In this document: in pieces, positions 1-8,708 of the stretch | How the letters are laid out: the number at the start of each line of letters is the position of its first letter | Numbering within the stretch: the first letter of the stretch is position 1 | DNA from: UMGS1279 sp045534095 | Lineage (GTDB): Bacteria > Bacillota > Clostridia > Oscillospirales > Acutalibacteraceae | Assembly (NCBI GenBank): GCA_045534095.1 | Contig: JAZSJA010000098.1 | Location: 1-10,896 of the forward strand | Direction: 5' to 3' | DNA length: 10,896 bases | Translations under genes and position numbers: made by a program | The notes under the pieces: model-generated | Seen by the model: the letters and a program-made list of their open reading frames with translations, nothing else | Database searches by the model: none | Told to the model about the DNA's origin: nothing

Positions 1-49
1 TCAATTATTTTATAAAATATGGTATTTATGCGGAAAAATCAATATTAAA

Positions 50-245
50 ATCAAATTTGTACGAAACCTTTTGCGGTATGTCGTAAACGCCATACCCTAC
101 AAATCACACTCACCATTCCTACGTTCAAATAACAATTTATCTGTAACTATATGGCCGCGGAACGAAATTTAGCCGTTTGTACAAAACCTATTCGGAATAA
201 ACAGCCTAAGGCTGCAAACTACAATTTATCTCACGTATGTTTTTT
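50..245. repeat. Repeat-rich intergenic segment upstream of uvrB
   Basis: The first 315 bases contain no convincing gene, and this part of them is rich in short repeats. Two imperfect direct copies, at 56-76 and 176-195, share TTTGTAC, AAACCT and CGG in the same order and differ by two substitutions and one indel. A second direct repeat, ACAATTTATCT, occurs exactly at 132-142 and 221-231. Two small palindromes are present: GGTATG/CATACC at 75-80 and 91-96 with a partly paired centre, and CAGCCT-A-AGGCTG at 202-214. The layout looks like a degenerate intergenic repeat element (REP or MITE-like). No terminal repeats or target duplication could be defined, so the family is unknown. Confidence 0.45.
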
Positions 246-260
246 TACAGCCCCTTTTTC

Positions 261-289
261 TTTACTTAATTAAAAAATTGTGGTATAAT
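261..289 (+). promoter_or_regulatory. Sigma-A-type promoter of uvrB
   Basis: The -35 hexamer TTTACT (261-266) is separated by 17 bases from a perfect TATAAT -10 box (284-289). A TG two positions upstream of the -10 box (281-282) makes it an extended -10 promoter. Transcription would start near 296, about 30 bases before the uvrB start codon. A 12-base perfect palindrome, ATATACGTATAT (290-301), directly follows the -10 box. No LexA box of the GAAC-N4-GTTC type is visible, so SOS control is not supported by the sequence. Confidence 0.75.
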
Positions 290-312
290 ATATACGTATA
301 TTTATCTGTTGC

Positions 313-320
313 GAGGTGAG
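313..320 (+). promoter_or_regulatory. Ribosome binding site that sets the uvrB start
   Basis: GAGGTGAG lies four bases before the ATG at 325. A GTG at 316 is in the same frame, but it falls inside this Shine-Dalgarno sequence and has no ribosome binding site of its own. The ATG at 325 is therefore the likely start. Confidence 0.8.
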
Positions 321-324
321 GCTA

Positions 325-2286
325 ATGGAAAGGTTTAAATTAGTATCAAATTATATCCCCACAGGTGATCAGCCTGAAGCTATTGAAGTTCTTTCAAAGG
401 GAATTATAAACGGTGTGAAAGAGCAAACCTTAAAGGGCGTTACCGGTTCGGGTAAAACCTTTACCATGGCGAATATTATTGAAAAGGTGAACAAACCTAC
501 CCTTGTTCTTGTTCATAATAAAACTCTAGCCGCTCAGCTATGCAGTGAATTTAAAGAATTCTTCCCCCATAATGCGGTGGAATATTTTGTTTCCTATTAC
601 GATTACTATCAACCTGAGGCCTATATTCCCGGCACCGACACCTACATTGAAAAGGATTCGGCAATAAACGATGAGATTGATAAGCTTCGCCACTCGGCAA
701 CCTGTGCATTATCAGAAAGAAACGACGTTATAATTGTAGCATCTGTTTCGGGTATATATTCCCTAGGCAACCCCATCGACTACCGTAATATGATAATATC
801 TCTGCGTGTGGGTATGGAAAAAAGTCGTGATGAACTAATTCGAAAACTTGTAGATTTGCAGTACGAACGCAATGATTTGAATTTTATTCGTAATAAATTC
901 AGGGTTCGTGGCGATACAGTAGAGGTTTTTCCCGCTTATTCGGGAGAAACTGCAATCCGCATTGAGTTTTTTGGTGATGAGGTTGATAGAATTTCATCCA
1001 TAAACGTACTAACGGGTGAGATTAAAGAAAATCTTGTTCACATTGGTATTTACCCCGCCACCCATTACGTTGTATCCTCCGAAAAAATGGAGGATGCCCT
1101 TGCTGAAATCCACGATGAAATGGAGTTCAGAGTGAAATATTTTACCCAACAAGGCAAGCTTATTGAAGCACAGCGTATCCGTCAACGTACCGAATACGAT
1201 ATTGAAATGCTACGCGAAATCGGCACCTGCAAGGGCATTGAAAACTATGCAAGGGTTCTATCCCGCCGCCCTGCAGGTAGTGTTCCTTTTACTTTACTTG
1301 ATTATTTTCCAAAGGATTTTTTGCTGCTTGTAGATGAATCCCACGTTATGCTACCTCAGGTAAGAGGTATGTATGGTGGCGATAGGGCAAGAAAAGAAAA
1401 TCTGGTAGATTATGGTTTTCGTCTGCCATCCGCCTTTGATAATCGTCCCCTTAATTTTGATGAGTTTTATGGTAAAATAAATCAGGCAATTTACGTTTCC
1501 GCCACTCCCGGTGATTTTGAAAAGGAGCATTCTGCCGCAATTGTAGAGCAGGTTATCCGTCCCACCGGTCTTGTTGATCCAATGATAGTTGTTAAACCCA
1601 CTACCGGTCAGATTGACGACTTGGTAAGCGAAATAAATATTCGCACCGAAAAGGGTGAAAGGGTGCTTGTTACCACTCTTACTAAAAAAATGGCAGAGGA
1701 TTTAACCGAGTTTTTAGAAAACGTGGATATTAAGGTTCGTTATATGCATCACGACGTGGATACTATGGAGCGTATGGAAATCATCCGTGATTTACGTCTT
1801 GGCAAGTTTGACGTGCTTGTAGGTATTAACCTGCTTCGTGAGGGTCTTGATCTACCCGAGGTTTCTCTTGTAGCAATACTTGATGCCGATAAAGAAGGCT
1901 TCTTACGTAGCGAAACCTCACTTATTCAAACCATAGGCCGAGCCGCTCGTAATGCCGAGGGTACCGTTATTATGTATGCCGATTCGGTTACTCCTTCTAT
2001 GGAACGTGCCATTAGCGAAACCGAACGTCGCCGCACAATTCAAATGAAGTATAATGAAGAACACGGAATAACGCCAAAAACTGTTATTAAAGATGTGCGA
2101 GATATTATTGAAATGGGCGGTTCTAAAAAGGCTAAAGTTAGTGACGGCAAGAAGCTTAACAAAACAGAAAGAGAAGAACTTATTAAGAAAATGACTAGCG
2201 AGATGAAACAAGCAGCAAAAATGCTTGAGTTTGAATACGCCGCCGAATTAAGAGATAAAATCGAAGCACTAAAAAAATTAAAATAA
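325..2286 (+). CDS. uvrB: Excinuclease ABC subunit UvrB
   Basis: UvrB is the cytoplasmic damage-verification subunit of nucleotide excision repair. It is loaded onto DNA by UvrA, inserts a beta-hairpin between the strands, and recruits UvrC for incision. The 653-residue product matches the usual family length. Visible landmarks are the N-terminal TGDQP motif (13-17), the Walker A motif GVTGSGKT (38-45), the tyrosine-rich beta-hairpin beginning YYDYYQPEAYIPGTDTY (91-107), the Walker B-type DESH box (337-340), the helicase motif VI QTIGRAARN (535-543), and a C-terminal UVR coiled-coil domain that binds UvrC (about 616-653). The ATG at 325 is preferred to an in-frame GTG at 316 that overlaps the ribosome binding site. 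It has its own promoter. The uvrA gene that often follows uvrB is absent here; a sugar-hydrolase operon with its own promoter comes next. The gene appears intact. Confidence 0.98.
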   Translation: MERFKLVSNYIPTGDQPEAIEVLSKGIINGVKEQTLKGVTGSGKTFTMANIIEKVNKPTLVLVHNKTLAAQLCSEFKEFFPHNAVEYFVSYYDYYQPEAYIPGTDTYIEKDSAINDEIDKLRHSATCALSERNDVIIVASVSGIYSLGNPIDYRNMIISLRVGMEKSRDELIRKLVDLQYERNDLNFIRNKFRVRGDTVEVFPAYSGETAIRIEFFGDEVDRISSINVLTGEIKENLVHIGIYPATHYVVSSEKMEDALAEIHDEMEFRVKYFTQQGKLIEAQRIRQRTEYDIEMLREIGTCKGIENYARVLSRRPAGSVPFTLLDYFPKDFLLLVDESHVMLPQVRGMYGGDRARKENLVDYGFRLPSAFDNRPLNFDEFYGKINQAIYVSATPGDFEKEHSAAIVEQVIRPTGLVDPMIVVKPTTGQIDDLVSEINIRTEKGERVLVTTLTKKMAEDLTEFLENVDIKVRYMHHDVDTMERMEIIRDLRLGKFDVLVGINLLREGLDLPEVSLVAILDADKEGFLRSETSLIQTIGRAARNAEGTVIMYADSVTPSMERAISETERRRTIQMKYNEEHGITPKTVIKDVRDIIEMGGSKKAKVSDGKKLNKTEREELIKKMTSEMKQAAKMLEFEYAAELRDKIEALKKLK

Positions 2287-2310
2287 TATGATTTTTTTGC
2301 AGAAATATGC

Positions 2311-2339
2311 TTTACTATTTTAACGCTCGGTTATATAAT
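2311..2339 (+). promoter_or_regulatory. Sigma-A-type promoter of the glycosidase-SulP operon
   Basis: TTTACT (2311-2316), a 17-base spacer and TATAAT (2334-2339) reproduce the hexamers and spacing of the uvrB promoter, although the spacer sequences differ. Transcription would start near 2346, just before the inverted repeat at 2350-2369. No hairpin-plus-T-run terminator is visible between the uvrB stop codon and this promoter, so some read-through from uvrB is possible. Confidence 0.7.
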
Positions 2340-2349
2340 AAGTAGATAC

Positions 2350-2369
2350 AATAATCGCAATAGATTATT
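2350..2369 (+). promoter_or_regulatory. Inverted repeat at the operon start: operator or leader hairpin
   Basis: AATAATC (2350-2356) and GATTATT (2363-2369) are perfect reverse complements separated by six bases. The repeat lies between the predicted transcription start and the ribosome binding site AAAGGAGAA (2372-2380). At DNA level it could be a repressor operator for a sugar-responsive regulator. At RNA level it would be a weak, A+T-rich hairpin next to the ribosome binding site. No regulator gene for it is present in the window. Confidence 0.45.
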
Positions 2370-2385
2370 CTAAAGGAGAATAGCT

Positions 2386-5046
2386 ATGGAATATTCTGTA
2401 AAAACAAAAGAAAAATGGAATGCGTTACCCATCTATGGTAGTGATGAGTTTTTAAAATCTACCGAAAACATTAAAAATATAGATGGTGCAGATTGGATTT
2501 GGGGTTATTTCTACACCCGCAATCTCTTTAGAAAAAACTTTGAAGTTGCAGATGAGATTTTAAGGGCTACCGCACACTTTATTTGCGATAACTCATTTGA
2601 TATTTATTTTAACAAAATTTCAGCAGCAGAAGACGTTAAGGAATTTAACGCAGACATTACTTCTCTTTTAAAAACCGGTCAAAACTCCGTTTCTATTCGT
2701 GCTTTTCAGACAAACGATGAAAGCTATTTCACCTCAGCAATCTGTGGTGAGGTGGTAATCGAAACCAAAAACGGAATCAAAAAGGTAGTTACCAACGAAG
2801 ATTGGCTTCATTTTCATCCTGTAAACTTTGGAAGAAACGACGAGCCCGAAAATTGGATGGAGGATGACACTCTGCGTCCATGTTGGCTTTGGGGAAGAAA
2901 ACTCCACCCAAGGCAGATTAAACGCTCAATGTATATGCGTAAAAGCATTGTTTTAAAAGATTCGGTTAAATCTGCTACACTTTCCGTTTATGCTCAGGGC
3001 GAGGGCGAAATGTACATAAATGGCCAAAAGATTGGCGATGAATATTTTTCACAAGGTATTGCCGAAAAATATTTTGAATACCACACCTTTGAGGTTGCAA
3101 ATATGCTATCCTCCGGTAAAAACGTTATAGGCGCCATTACAGGAAACACCTGGCTTAACAGCGAATCCCACAGCGGTATGTATATGCACAAAAACTTTGT
3201 TTTAGCCGAACTTAAAGTTGAATACATAAATGGCGAAACCGAATTTTTTGGTACCGACGGAAGTTGGAAAACTGCCCCCTCCCCTCTCACCGATAACGAT
3301 TTGCAGTTTGGCGAACGCTATGACGCCCGTTTGGAAATTGATAATTGGTGTTCACCCGATTTTGACGATAGTGATTGGTATTTTGCCGAGGAAAAAGCAG
3401 TGGACAACTCAAAACCATATGCCGAAAGATGTTATCCTCCCATAAAAATCCAAAAATTTGCCGAACCAATCTCTCTTGAGATGGTAAATGATGCCTTAGT
3501 ATATGATTTTGGGTTTAACTGTGCCGGCAGATATGCTCTGACTTTAAAAAATACAGTAGCAGGTCAAAAGGTTAAAATCACCGTTTCTGAGGAATTCAGA
3601 AAAGATAAATCTTTCGCCTTAAAACTCTATGCACCGGTATTTTATCCCGAAGATTATAATCCGGGTGGCAGAGCCTTGGCAGCGGTTAAAAACTACGATA
3701 TTTACACCTGTAAAGGCGGCGAGGAAGAAACCTATATCCCCCGCTTCGCCTTTAACGGATTCAGATATTTAAAAATCGAAGGAGCAGAACCTTCTCAAAT
3801 CGCTGATATAAAACAGACCATAATGTACAACGATATTGAATTTGGTTGGAAATGCGAAAGCAGTGACCCCTTTATAAATGAAATTACAAAAACTGTTGAA
3901 CGCACTATGCAAGGAAACCTATTTAACGGATTTTTGGATTGCCCTACCAGAGAAAAGAATTTTTGGACAGGTGATATTGCTGTTTTTGGTGCTACCGCCT
4001 GCTATCTTGCCAACTGTCATCAAATTTTATCCCGTTGGACTGATGGTGGCAGAAAAATGTGCGCCGAGGTTTATGGTTGGGGCGATGAAATTTACACAAT
4101 CCCACTTGAAATGTATCAGTTCTATGGCGACAAGGCATTTTTAAAACACCGTCTGCCTGATATTTTAGCATATGCCAGAAACAGAATTGCAAGTAGCGAG
4201 GATAATATACTCCCCAAAGAACCACATGCCCCATTTAACGACCACTCTAATCCCTTTAGAACCAATTTAAGCCGCAATTTCTTTGGGCATTTATTCTATT
4301 GCTATATGATGAAATGCATTGCCCAAATTGCGAATATTTTAAACGAATCGGAGCTTGAAGCTGAATTTACCAAACGCTTTAATGAAACCAAGGCAGAATT
4401 TAACAAGCTTTATTATTTACCCGATGAAAATGATTATAGCGAACATCTTCAAAGTGCAATTATTTTAACTATCGCTTTAGACGTTGCTCAAGAAGAAAAT
4501 AAAAAAGCCCTTGCCGCTACCCTTAACGAATATATTTTAAGGGATGGTCATTTAACCACCGGCTTTTGGGGTACACGTTACATAATGCAGGTGCTCTCTG
4601 ATTACGGATACACCGACACCGCCTTTATGCTGCTAAACAACGATGAGTTCCCCTCTTGGCGTTATATTTTAAAAACGGGAGCCACCACAATTACCGAAAC
4701 CTGGCGAGGTCTTACAGGTGATGATAATGGTGCTTCAAGTAAAAATCACTTTGCCTACGGCGTACTTGTTGGTTGGCTGTTCGAATACCTGGGCGGTATT
4801 CGTTACAAAGAATCTGAGCCTGCTTTTAAAACCTTAGAACTCAAGCCAACCTTTATTAAACAGTTGGACGACTTCTCTTGTGAATATAAATCTGTAAGTG
4901 GTATTATTAAAACCTCTTGGATTTTTGATGGTGATGCAGTAAACTTTAATTTTGAGGTTCCGATGCCCACAAGGTTAACCCTTCCCGATGGGACTATCAC
5001 ACTTTATCAACCCGGTAAGCATAAAATTGTTTACAAGATGAAATAA
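2386..5046 (+). CDS. Alpha-L-rhamnosidase, glycoside hydrolase family 78 type
   Basis: This 886-residue protein is predicted to release terminal alpha-L-rhamnose from glycosides or plant-type polysaccharide fragments by an inverting mechanism. The layout is that of bacterial GH78 enzymes: N-terminal beta-sandwich domains with a carbohydrate-binding look (the region around MYINGQKIGDEYFSQG and the YDARLE motif near 310-320), a further beta domain, then the (alpha/alpha)6 catalytic barrel. The barrel begins with DCPTREKNFWTGD (518-530). Its D518, E523 and D530 have the same spacing as the acidic residues Asp567, Glu572 and Asp579 described in Bacillus RhaB. E771 in TITETW matches the C-terminal catalytic Glu. 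A beta-sandwich closes the protein. No signal peptide is seen, so it probably acts in the cytoplasm on imported substrate. The ribosome binding site AAAGGAGAA supports the ATG at 2386. It is the first gene of a three-gene operon. Exact substrate is unknown. Confidence 0.88.
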   Translation: MEYSVKTKEKWNALPIYGSDEFLKSTENIKNIDGADWIWGYFYTRNLFRKNFEVADEILRATAHFICDNSFDIYFNKISAAEDVKEFNADITSLLKTGQNSVSIRAFQTNDESYFTSAICGEVVIETKNGIKKVVTNEDWLHFHPVNFGRNDEPENWMEDDTLRPCWLWGRKLHPRQIKRSMYMRKSIVLKDSVKSATLSVYAQGEGEMYINGQKIGDEYFSQGIAEKYFEYHTFEVANMLSSGKNVIGAITGNTWLNSESHSGMYMHKNFVLAELKVEYINGETEFFGTDGSWKTAPSPLTDNDLQFGERYDARLEIDNWCSPDFDDSDWYFAEEKAVDNSKPYAERCYPPIKIQKFAEPISLEMVNDALVYDFGFNCAGRYALTLKNTVAGQKVKITVSEEFRKDKSFALKLYAPVFYPEDYNPGGRALAAVKNYDIYTCKGGEEETYIPRFAFNGFRYLKIEGAEPSQIADIKQTIMYNDIEFGWKCESSDPFINEITKTVERTMQGNLFNGFLDCPTREKNFWTGDIAVFGATACYLANCHQILSRWTDGGRKMCAEVYGWGDEIYTIPLEMYQFYGDKAFLKHRLPDILAYARNRIASSEDNILPKEPHAPFNDHSNPFRTNLSRNFFGHLFYCYMMKCIAQIANILNESELEAEFTKRFNETKAEFNKLYYLPDENDYSEHLQSAIILTIALDVAQEENKKALAATLNEYILRDGHLTTGFWGTRYIMQVLSDYGYTDTAFMLLNNDEFPSWRYILKTGATTITETWRGLTGDDNGASSKNHFAYGVLVGWLFEYLGGIRYKESEPAFKTLELKPTFIKQLDDFSCEYKSVSGIIKTSWIFDGDAVNFNFEVPMPTRLTLPDGTITLYQPGKHKIVYKMK

Positions 5047-5077
5047 ACCTTAAAATTTTTATACTAGGAGAATTTTC

Positions 5078-7015
5078 ATGTTTAACTTTTCAATTATGTC
5101 TCTTGATGAGTTGCATATCAACGAAATTTGCGAAGATATAAAAAATCAATATGAAAATGGTACTGCTTCTATGGCGCTTTTTTGTCTAAGGTTGGTACCG
5201 GAGGGCGACCCCCTTATCCCCAAAGCCGAGCAACAATGTGCCGTTTACGCTAAATTTAAGGAAAAATTAGATTCTATGGGACTTAAAAGCGGTATTCTGG
5301 TGCAATGTACTTTGGGCCACGGCTATCCCCTTAACAAGCCCTCAAAGCTCACACGTATAAAGGGTCTTACAAATGGTGTTGAAGAGCATGCTATCTGCCC
5401 CTTTGATGAAGGCTTTAGAGAATACTTAAAGCATAGTTTTAAGGTTATTGCATCCCATAATCCTGACCACATTATGCTTGATGATGACTTCCGCTTGATT
5501 ATTCGCTCCGGTAAAGGTTGTGCCTGTGATTTACACTTAAAGGCATTTGAAAATAAAACCGGAAATAAAAAAACAAGGGAAGAAATTTTATCGCACGTTA
5601 TGGGTAATACCAAAGAGGATGCTAAAATACGTGATGCATTTGTAGAAACTCAGCTTGACTCATTACGTGAGTGCGTAAAATATATGCGTGCCGGTATCGA
5701 TGAAGCAAACCCCTCCATTAGCGGTTCATTTTGTTGTGTTGGTCCTTGCTGTGAAGCGGCAACCGAAATTGCCACCACAATGGCAGGCAAGGGCAATCCC
5801 GTTCTTATTCGTATTAACAACGGCAACTATCACCCTGTAGGCACCAAAGAGTTTTCTAATAACTTTTTACGTGCCGCCGTTCAAATGGCTGTTCTCAAAG
5901 GACAAGGCAAGGTAGATAACTTCCTCGCCGAAACCGACACCTGTCCACAAACCCGTTACAGCACAGGTGCTATGTCACTACATGCCCACTTTGTTGGAAC
6001 CATTTTAGAGGGTGTTTCAGGTGCAAAGCATTGGATAACCCGTCTTTCAATTTATGAGCCTTCCAGCGGCAAAAAATATCGTGAGGTGCTTGGTAAGTAC
6101 AACAAATTCTATGAAGCACTATCTTCAATTGTCCCAACCCTTAGTTGGCGTGGTGCAAGAATTCCTGTTTCTACCAAACCTGACTATATGTTTAAAGAAA
6201 GCACCTCTTATAGCGGTTGGGGTGCAAAGGTCCTTGAAAGACTTGGCATTCCCATGTACTTCTCCCCCAACAACAACGCTCCCGTAACATTTTTAGACGG
6301 CAGTATGGACACCCTTTTCACCGATGATGAAATTAAAGATATGCTTCATAACACCCTTATTTTAGACGGTGGTGCGGCTGAAAATCTTTGTAAACGCGGT
6401 TTTGCAGATTTACTTGGCGTTGAGGTAACCGAAAATACAGGCGAAAACGTATCGGGTGAATATTTTGCCCACGACCCTACCATAAATATTGCAAAACAAA
6501 CAAATCCACGTGCCATTAAGCCTTTAAATAATGAGGTTAAGCCTTTAACAATCTGCTTCCACCTTGTAGGCGATGTAGAAAGAGAAGTTCTTTTCCCTGC
6601 AAGTACAGTTTACAAAAATGGTCTTGGTGGTACTGCTGTTGTATTCGGTGGTGATGCCAACACCAAATTCCATTACACAACTGCTTTTGGTTTCCTTAAC
6701 GACACCCGTAAAAATCAGTTTATAGATATTTTAAAAGCCTACGGTGATTTACCTGTTTATACTCCTGATGATGATGAAATCTATTTAAAATCGGCAGATA
6801 TGAGCGACGGCAATCTTTTCTGTGCACTTTTCAACGTTAGCCTTGACCCCGTTGATAACATTCGCTTATGTTTAGATAAAGACCCCTCCAAAATCCTTTA
6901 TCTTGACTGTGACGGCGAGTTTAAAGAGGTTGAATATAAAAAAGAAAATGGCGAATTTATACTTGAAAAACGTGCCGATATAATCACCCCCGTTATTTTA
7001 AAAATTGAATATTAA
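5078..7015 (+). CDS. Uncharacterised protein, probable TIM-barrel glycosidase of GH42-like layout
   Basis: I do not recognise a named family for this 645-residue protein. The first 390 or so residues look like a TIM barrel. The segment IMLDDDFRL (acidic cluster D135-D137) is followed by a Cys/His-containing stretch GKGCACDLHLKAF. FLAETDTCPQTRYS contains E285, a possible catalytic acid or nucleophile, and a later strand reads AKHWITRL. A middle region (about 400-530), including LDGGAAENLCKRGFADLLGV, resembles the glutamine-amidotransferase-like trimerisation domain found in GH42-type beta-galactosidases. A small C-terminal beta domain follows (about 560-645). There is no signal peptide. The ribosome binding site AGGAG (5066-5070) fits the ATG at 5078. 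It lies 31 bases after the rhamnosidase gene and probably acts on the same glycan, perhaps removing the sugar next to rhamnose. The glycosidase role is inferred from layout and context. Confidence 0.6.
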   Translation: MFNFSIMSLDELHINEICEDIKNQYENGTASMALFCLRLVPEGDPLIPKAEQQCAVYAKFKEKLDSMGLKSGILVQCTLGHGYPLNKPSKLTRIKGLTNGVEEHAICPFDEGFREYLKHSFKVIASHNPDHIMLDDDFRLIIRSGKGCACDLHLKAFENKTGNKKTREEILSHVMGNTKEDAKIRDAFVETQLDSLRECVKYMRAGIDEANPSISGSFCCVGPCCEAATEIATTMAGKGNPVLIRINNGNYHPVGTKEFSNNFLRAAVQMAVLKGQGKVDNFLAETDTCPQTRYSTGAMSLHAHFVGTILEGVSGAKHWITRLSIYEPSSGKKYREVLGKYNKFYEALSSIVPTLSWRGARIPVSTKPDYMFKESTSYSGWGAKVLERLGIPMYFSPNNNAPVTFLDGSMDTLFTDDEIKDMLHNTLILDGGAAENLCKRGFADLLGVEVTENTGENVSGEYFAHDPTINIAKQTNPRAIKPLNNEVKPLTICFHLVGDVEREVLFPASTVYKNGLGGTAVVFGGDANTKFHYTTAFGFLNDTRKNQFIDILKAYGDLPVYTPDDDEIYLKSADMSDGNLFCALFNVSLDPVDNIRLCLDKDPSKILYLDCDGEFKEVEYKKENGEFILEKRADIITPVILKIEY

Positions 7016-7035
7016 ATCTTGGCAGGAGAATCAAA

Positions 7036-8679
7036 ATGAAAGAATTCACCCCCATGCTTGTAACCACCCTTAAAGGTTACAAGCCCAATACGTTAGTAAA
7101 GGATATTGTAGCAGGTATTATTGTTGCAATTATCGCCCTCCCCCTTTCCATCGCCCTTGCAATTGCTTCGGGTGTAGGTCCCGAGGAAGGTCTTTACACC
7201 GCAATTATTGCCGGTGCCCTTATTTCCATTTTTGGTGGTAGTAAAGTGCAAATTTCAGGTCCTACCGCCGCTTTTGCAACCATAGTTGCAGGTGTTGTTG
7301 CTGCAAATGGAATGGATGGCCTGATTGTTGCAACCATATTAGCAGGTATATTCCTTGTTCTGATGGGATTTTTTAAACTTGGCAGTTTAATAAAATTTAT
7401 TCCCTACACCATTACAACCGGTTTTACGGCGGGTATTGCCGTCACCATTTTAATTGGTCAACTTAAAGACTTTTTTGGTGTAAGCTTTGGCAATCACTCC
7501 CCCATTGAGGCACCTGAGAAAATTGAAGTATTTTTCAAAAACATCTCCACCCTTAATTGGTGGGCGGTGCTTGTTGGCGGAGTTAGCCTTTTAATACTTA
7601 TTGTATGGCCTAAAATAAGCAAAAAAATCCCTGCATCACTTATTGCAGTTATCGCCGGTGCTGTTATGGTAGCCTTAATGCCAAAACACACAGAGGTAGC
7701 AACAATAGAATCAACGTTTGGTGAACTTAGCAGTAAATTACCATCATTTAATCTTCCAAATATGAATTTGGAAATGGTTCGCAAGGTTCTGCCCGATGCC
7801 TTTACGATAGCAATTTTGGCGGCTATTGAATCTCTTCTCTCCTGTGTTGTTGCAGATGGTATGATAGGCTCTAAGCATCGCTCTAATATGGAGCTTATTG
7901 CACAGGGTATTGGTAACGTTGGCTCGGCACTTTTTGGTGGTATCCCAGCAACGGGTGCTATTGCACGTACCGCCGCCAACATAAATAATGGTGGTAAAAC
8001 ACCTGTTTCAGGTATTGTTCACGCAATTGTTTTACTGCTTATTTTAGTATTTTTAATGCCCTATGCCGCACTTATACCTATGCCCACAATTGCCGCAATT
8101 TTATTTGTAGTGGCATATAATATGAGTCAGTGGCGCCCTATTGTAAGACTTATTAAAACCGCTCCCAAAAGCGATATTTTTGTAATGCTGCTCACCTTTA
8201 TTTTAACGGTAGTATTTGATTTAGTTGTTGCCATTGGAGTTGGCATTGTTCTTGCCTGCCTCTTATTTATGAAGCGTATGAGCGCTGAATCAGAGGTTAA
8301 GGGTTGGAAATACGAGCAAACTGAAGATGATTCCTACAAACTTGCAACCGTTCCCAAGGCGGTACGTGTTTTTGAAATAAGCGGTCCCCTTTTCTTTGGT
8401 ATGACCGACCGAATTGCCAACATAACCACCAAGGAATTCACAAAATGCCTTATTATTCGTATGCGTAGCGTACCCGCGGTTGACGCTACCGCCCTTAACG
8501 CACTAGAGGATTTATGTGACGATTGTCACGCAAAAGGTATAACTGTTATTTTCTCTCACCTTAATGAACAGCCAATGCAAAGCTTTAAAAAGGCAGGCCT
8601 TTTCGATAAGGTTGGAGCCGAAAACTTTAAATCCCACATAGACCAAGCACTTGAATACGCAAAGAGTATTTGTGAATAA
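7036..8679 (+). CDS. SulP-family anion transporter with STAS domain
   Basis: This 547-residue inner-membrane protein belongs to the SulP (SLC26-like) family, whose members move sulfate, bicarbonate, C4-dicarboxylates or other anions. The N-terminal signature DIVAGIIVAIIALPLSIALA is followed by the conserved QISGPTAAF segment and many hydrophobic helices. The stretch ESLLSCVVADGMIGSKHRSN and the FGGIPATGAIARTA motif are typical of the family core. A cytoplasmic STAS domain occupies about residues 435-545. At the position where anti-sigma antagonists carry a phosphorylated Ser, it reads VDATAL (D483, A484), as in other bacterial SulP proteins. The ribosome binding site AGGAG (7024-7028) fits the ATG at 7036. 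The gap to the preceding stop is 20 bases, so it is probably co-transcribed with the two glycosidase-like genes. The substrate cannot be read from the sequence. Confidence 0.92.
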   Translation: MKEFTPMLVTTLKGYKPNTLVKDIVAGIIVAIIALPLSIALAIASGVGPEEGLYTAIIAGALISIFGGSKVQISGPTAAFATIVAGVVAANGMDGLIVATILAGIFLVLMGFFKLGSLIKFIPYTITTGFTAGIAVTILIGQLKDFFGVSFGNHSPIEAPEKIEVFFKNISTLNWWAVLVGGVSLLILIVWPKISKKIPASLIAVIAGAVMVALMPKHTEVATIESTFGELSSKLPSFNLPNMNLEMVRKVLPDAFTIAILAAIESLLSCVVADGMIGSKHRSNMELIAQGIGNVGSALFGGIPATGAIARTAANINNGGKTPVSGIVHAIVLLLILVFLMPYAALIPMPTIAAILFVVAYNMSQWRPIVRLIKTAPKSDIFVMLLTFILTVVFDLVVAIGVGIVLACLLFMKRMSAESEVKGWKYEQTEDDSYKLATVPKAVRVFEISGPLFFGMTDRIANITTKEFTKCLIIRMRSVPAVDATALNALEDLCDDCHAKGITVIFSHLNEQPMQSFKKAGLFDKVGAENFKSHIDQALEYAKSICE

Positions 8680-8708
8680 AAGACGATGAAAATCAAACCA
8701 TATTAATT

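Noticed and set aside
121..175. LexA/SOS box upstream of uvrB
   Set aside because: Single half-sites such as CGTTC and GAAC occur, but not in the GAAC-N4-GTTC arrangement, and they lie far from the promoter.
1..315. CRISPR array or tRNA in the leading intergenic region
   Set aside because: The repeats are only two copies each with unequal spacing, and no tRNA arm pattern or CCA-type end was found.
316..324. GTG at 316 as the uvrB start
   Set aside because: It overlaps the Shine-Dalgarno sequence GAGGTGAG. The ATG at 325 has correct spacing and gives the usual UvrB N-terminus.
7494..7982. 162-codon open frame on the minus strand inside the SulP gene
   Set aside because: It lies wholly within a strongly supported membrane protein gene, has no ribosome binding site and shows no recognisable domain.
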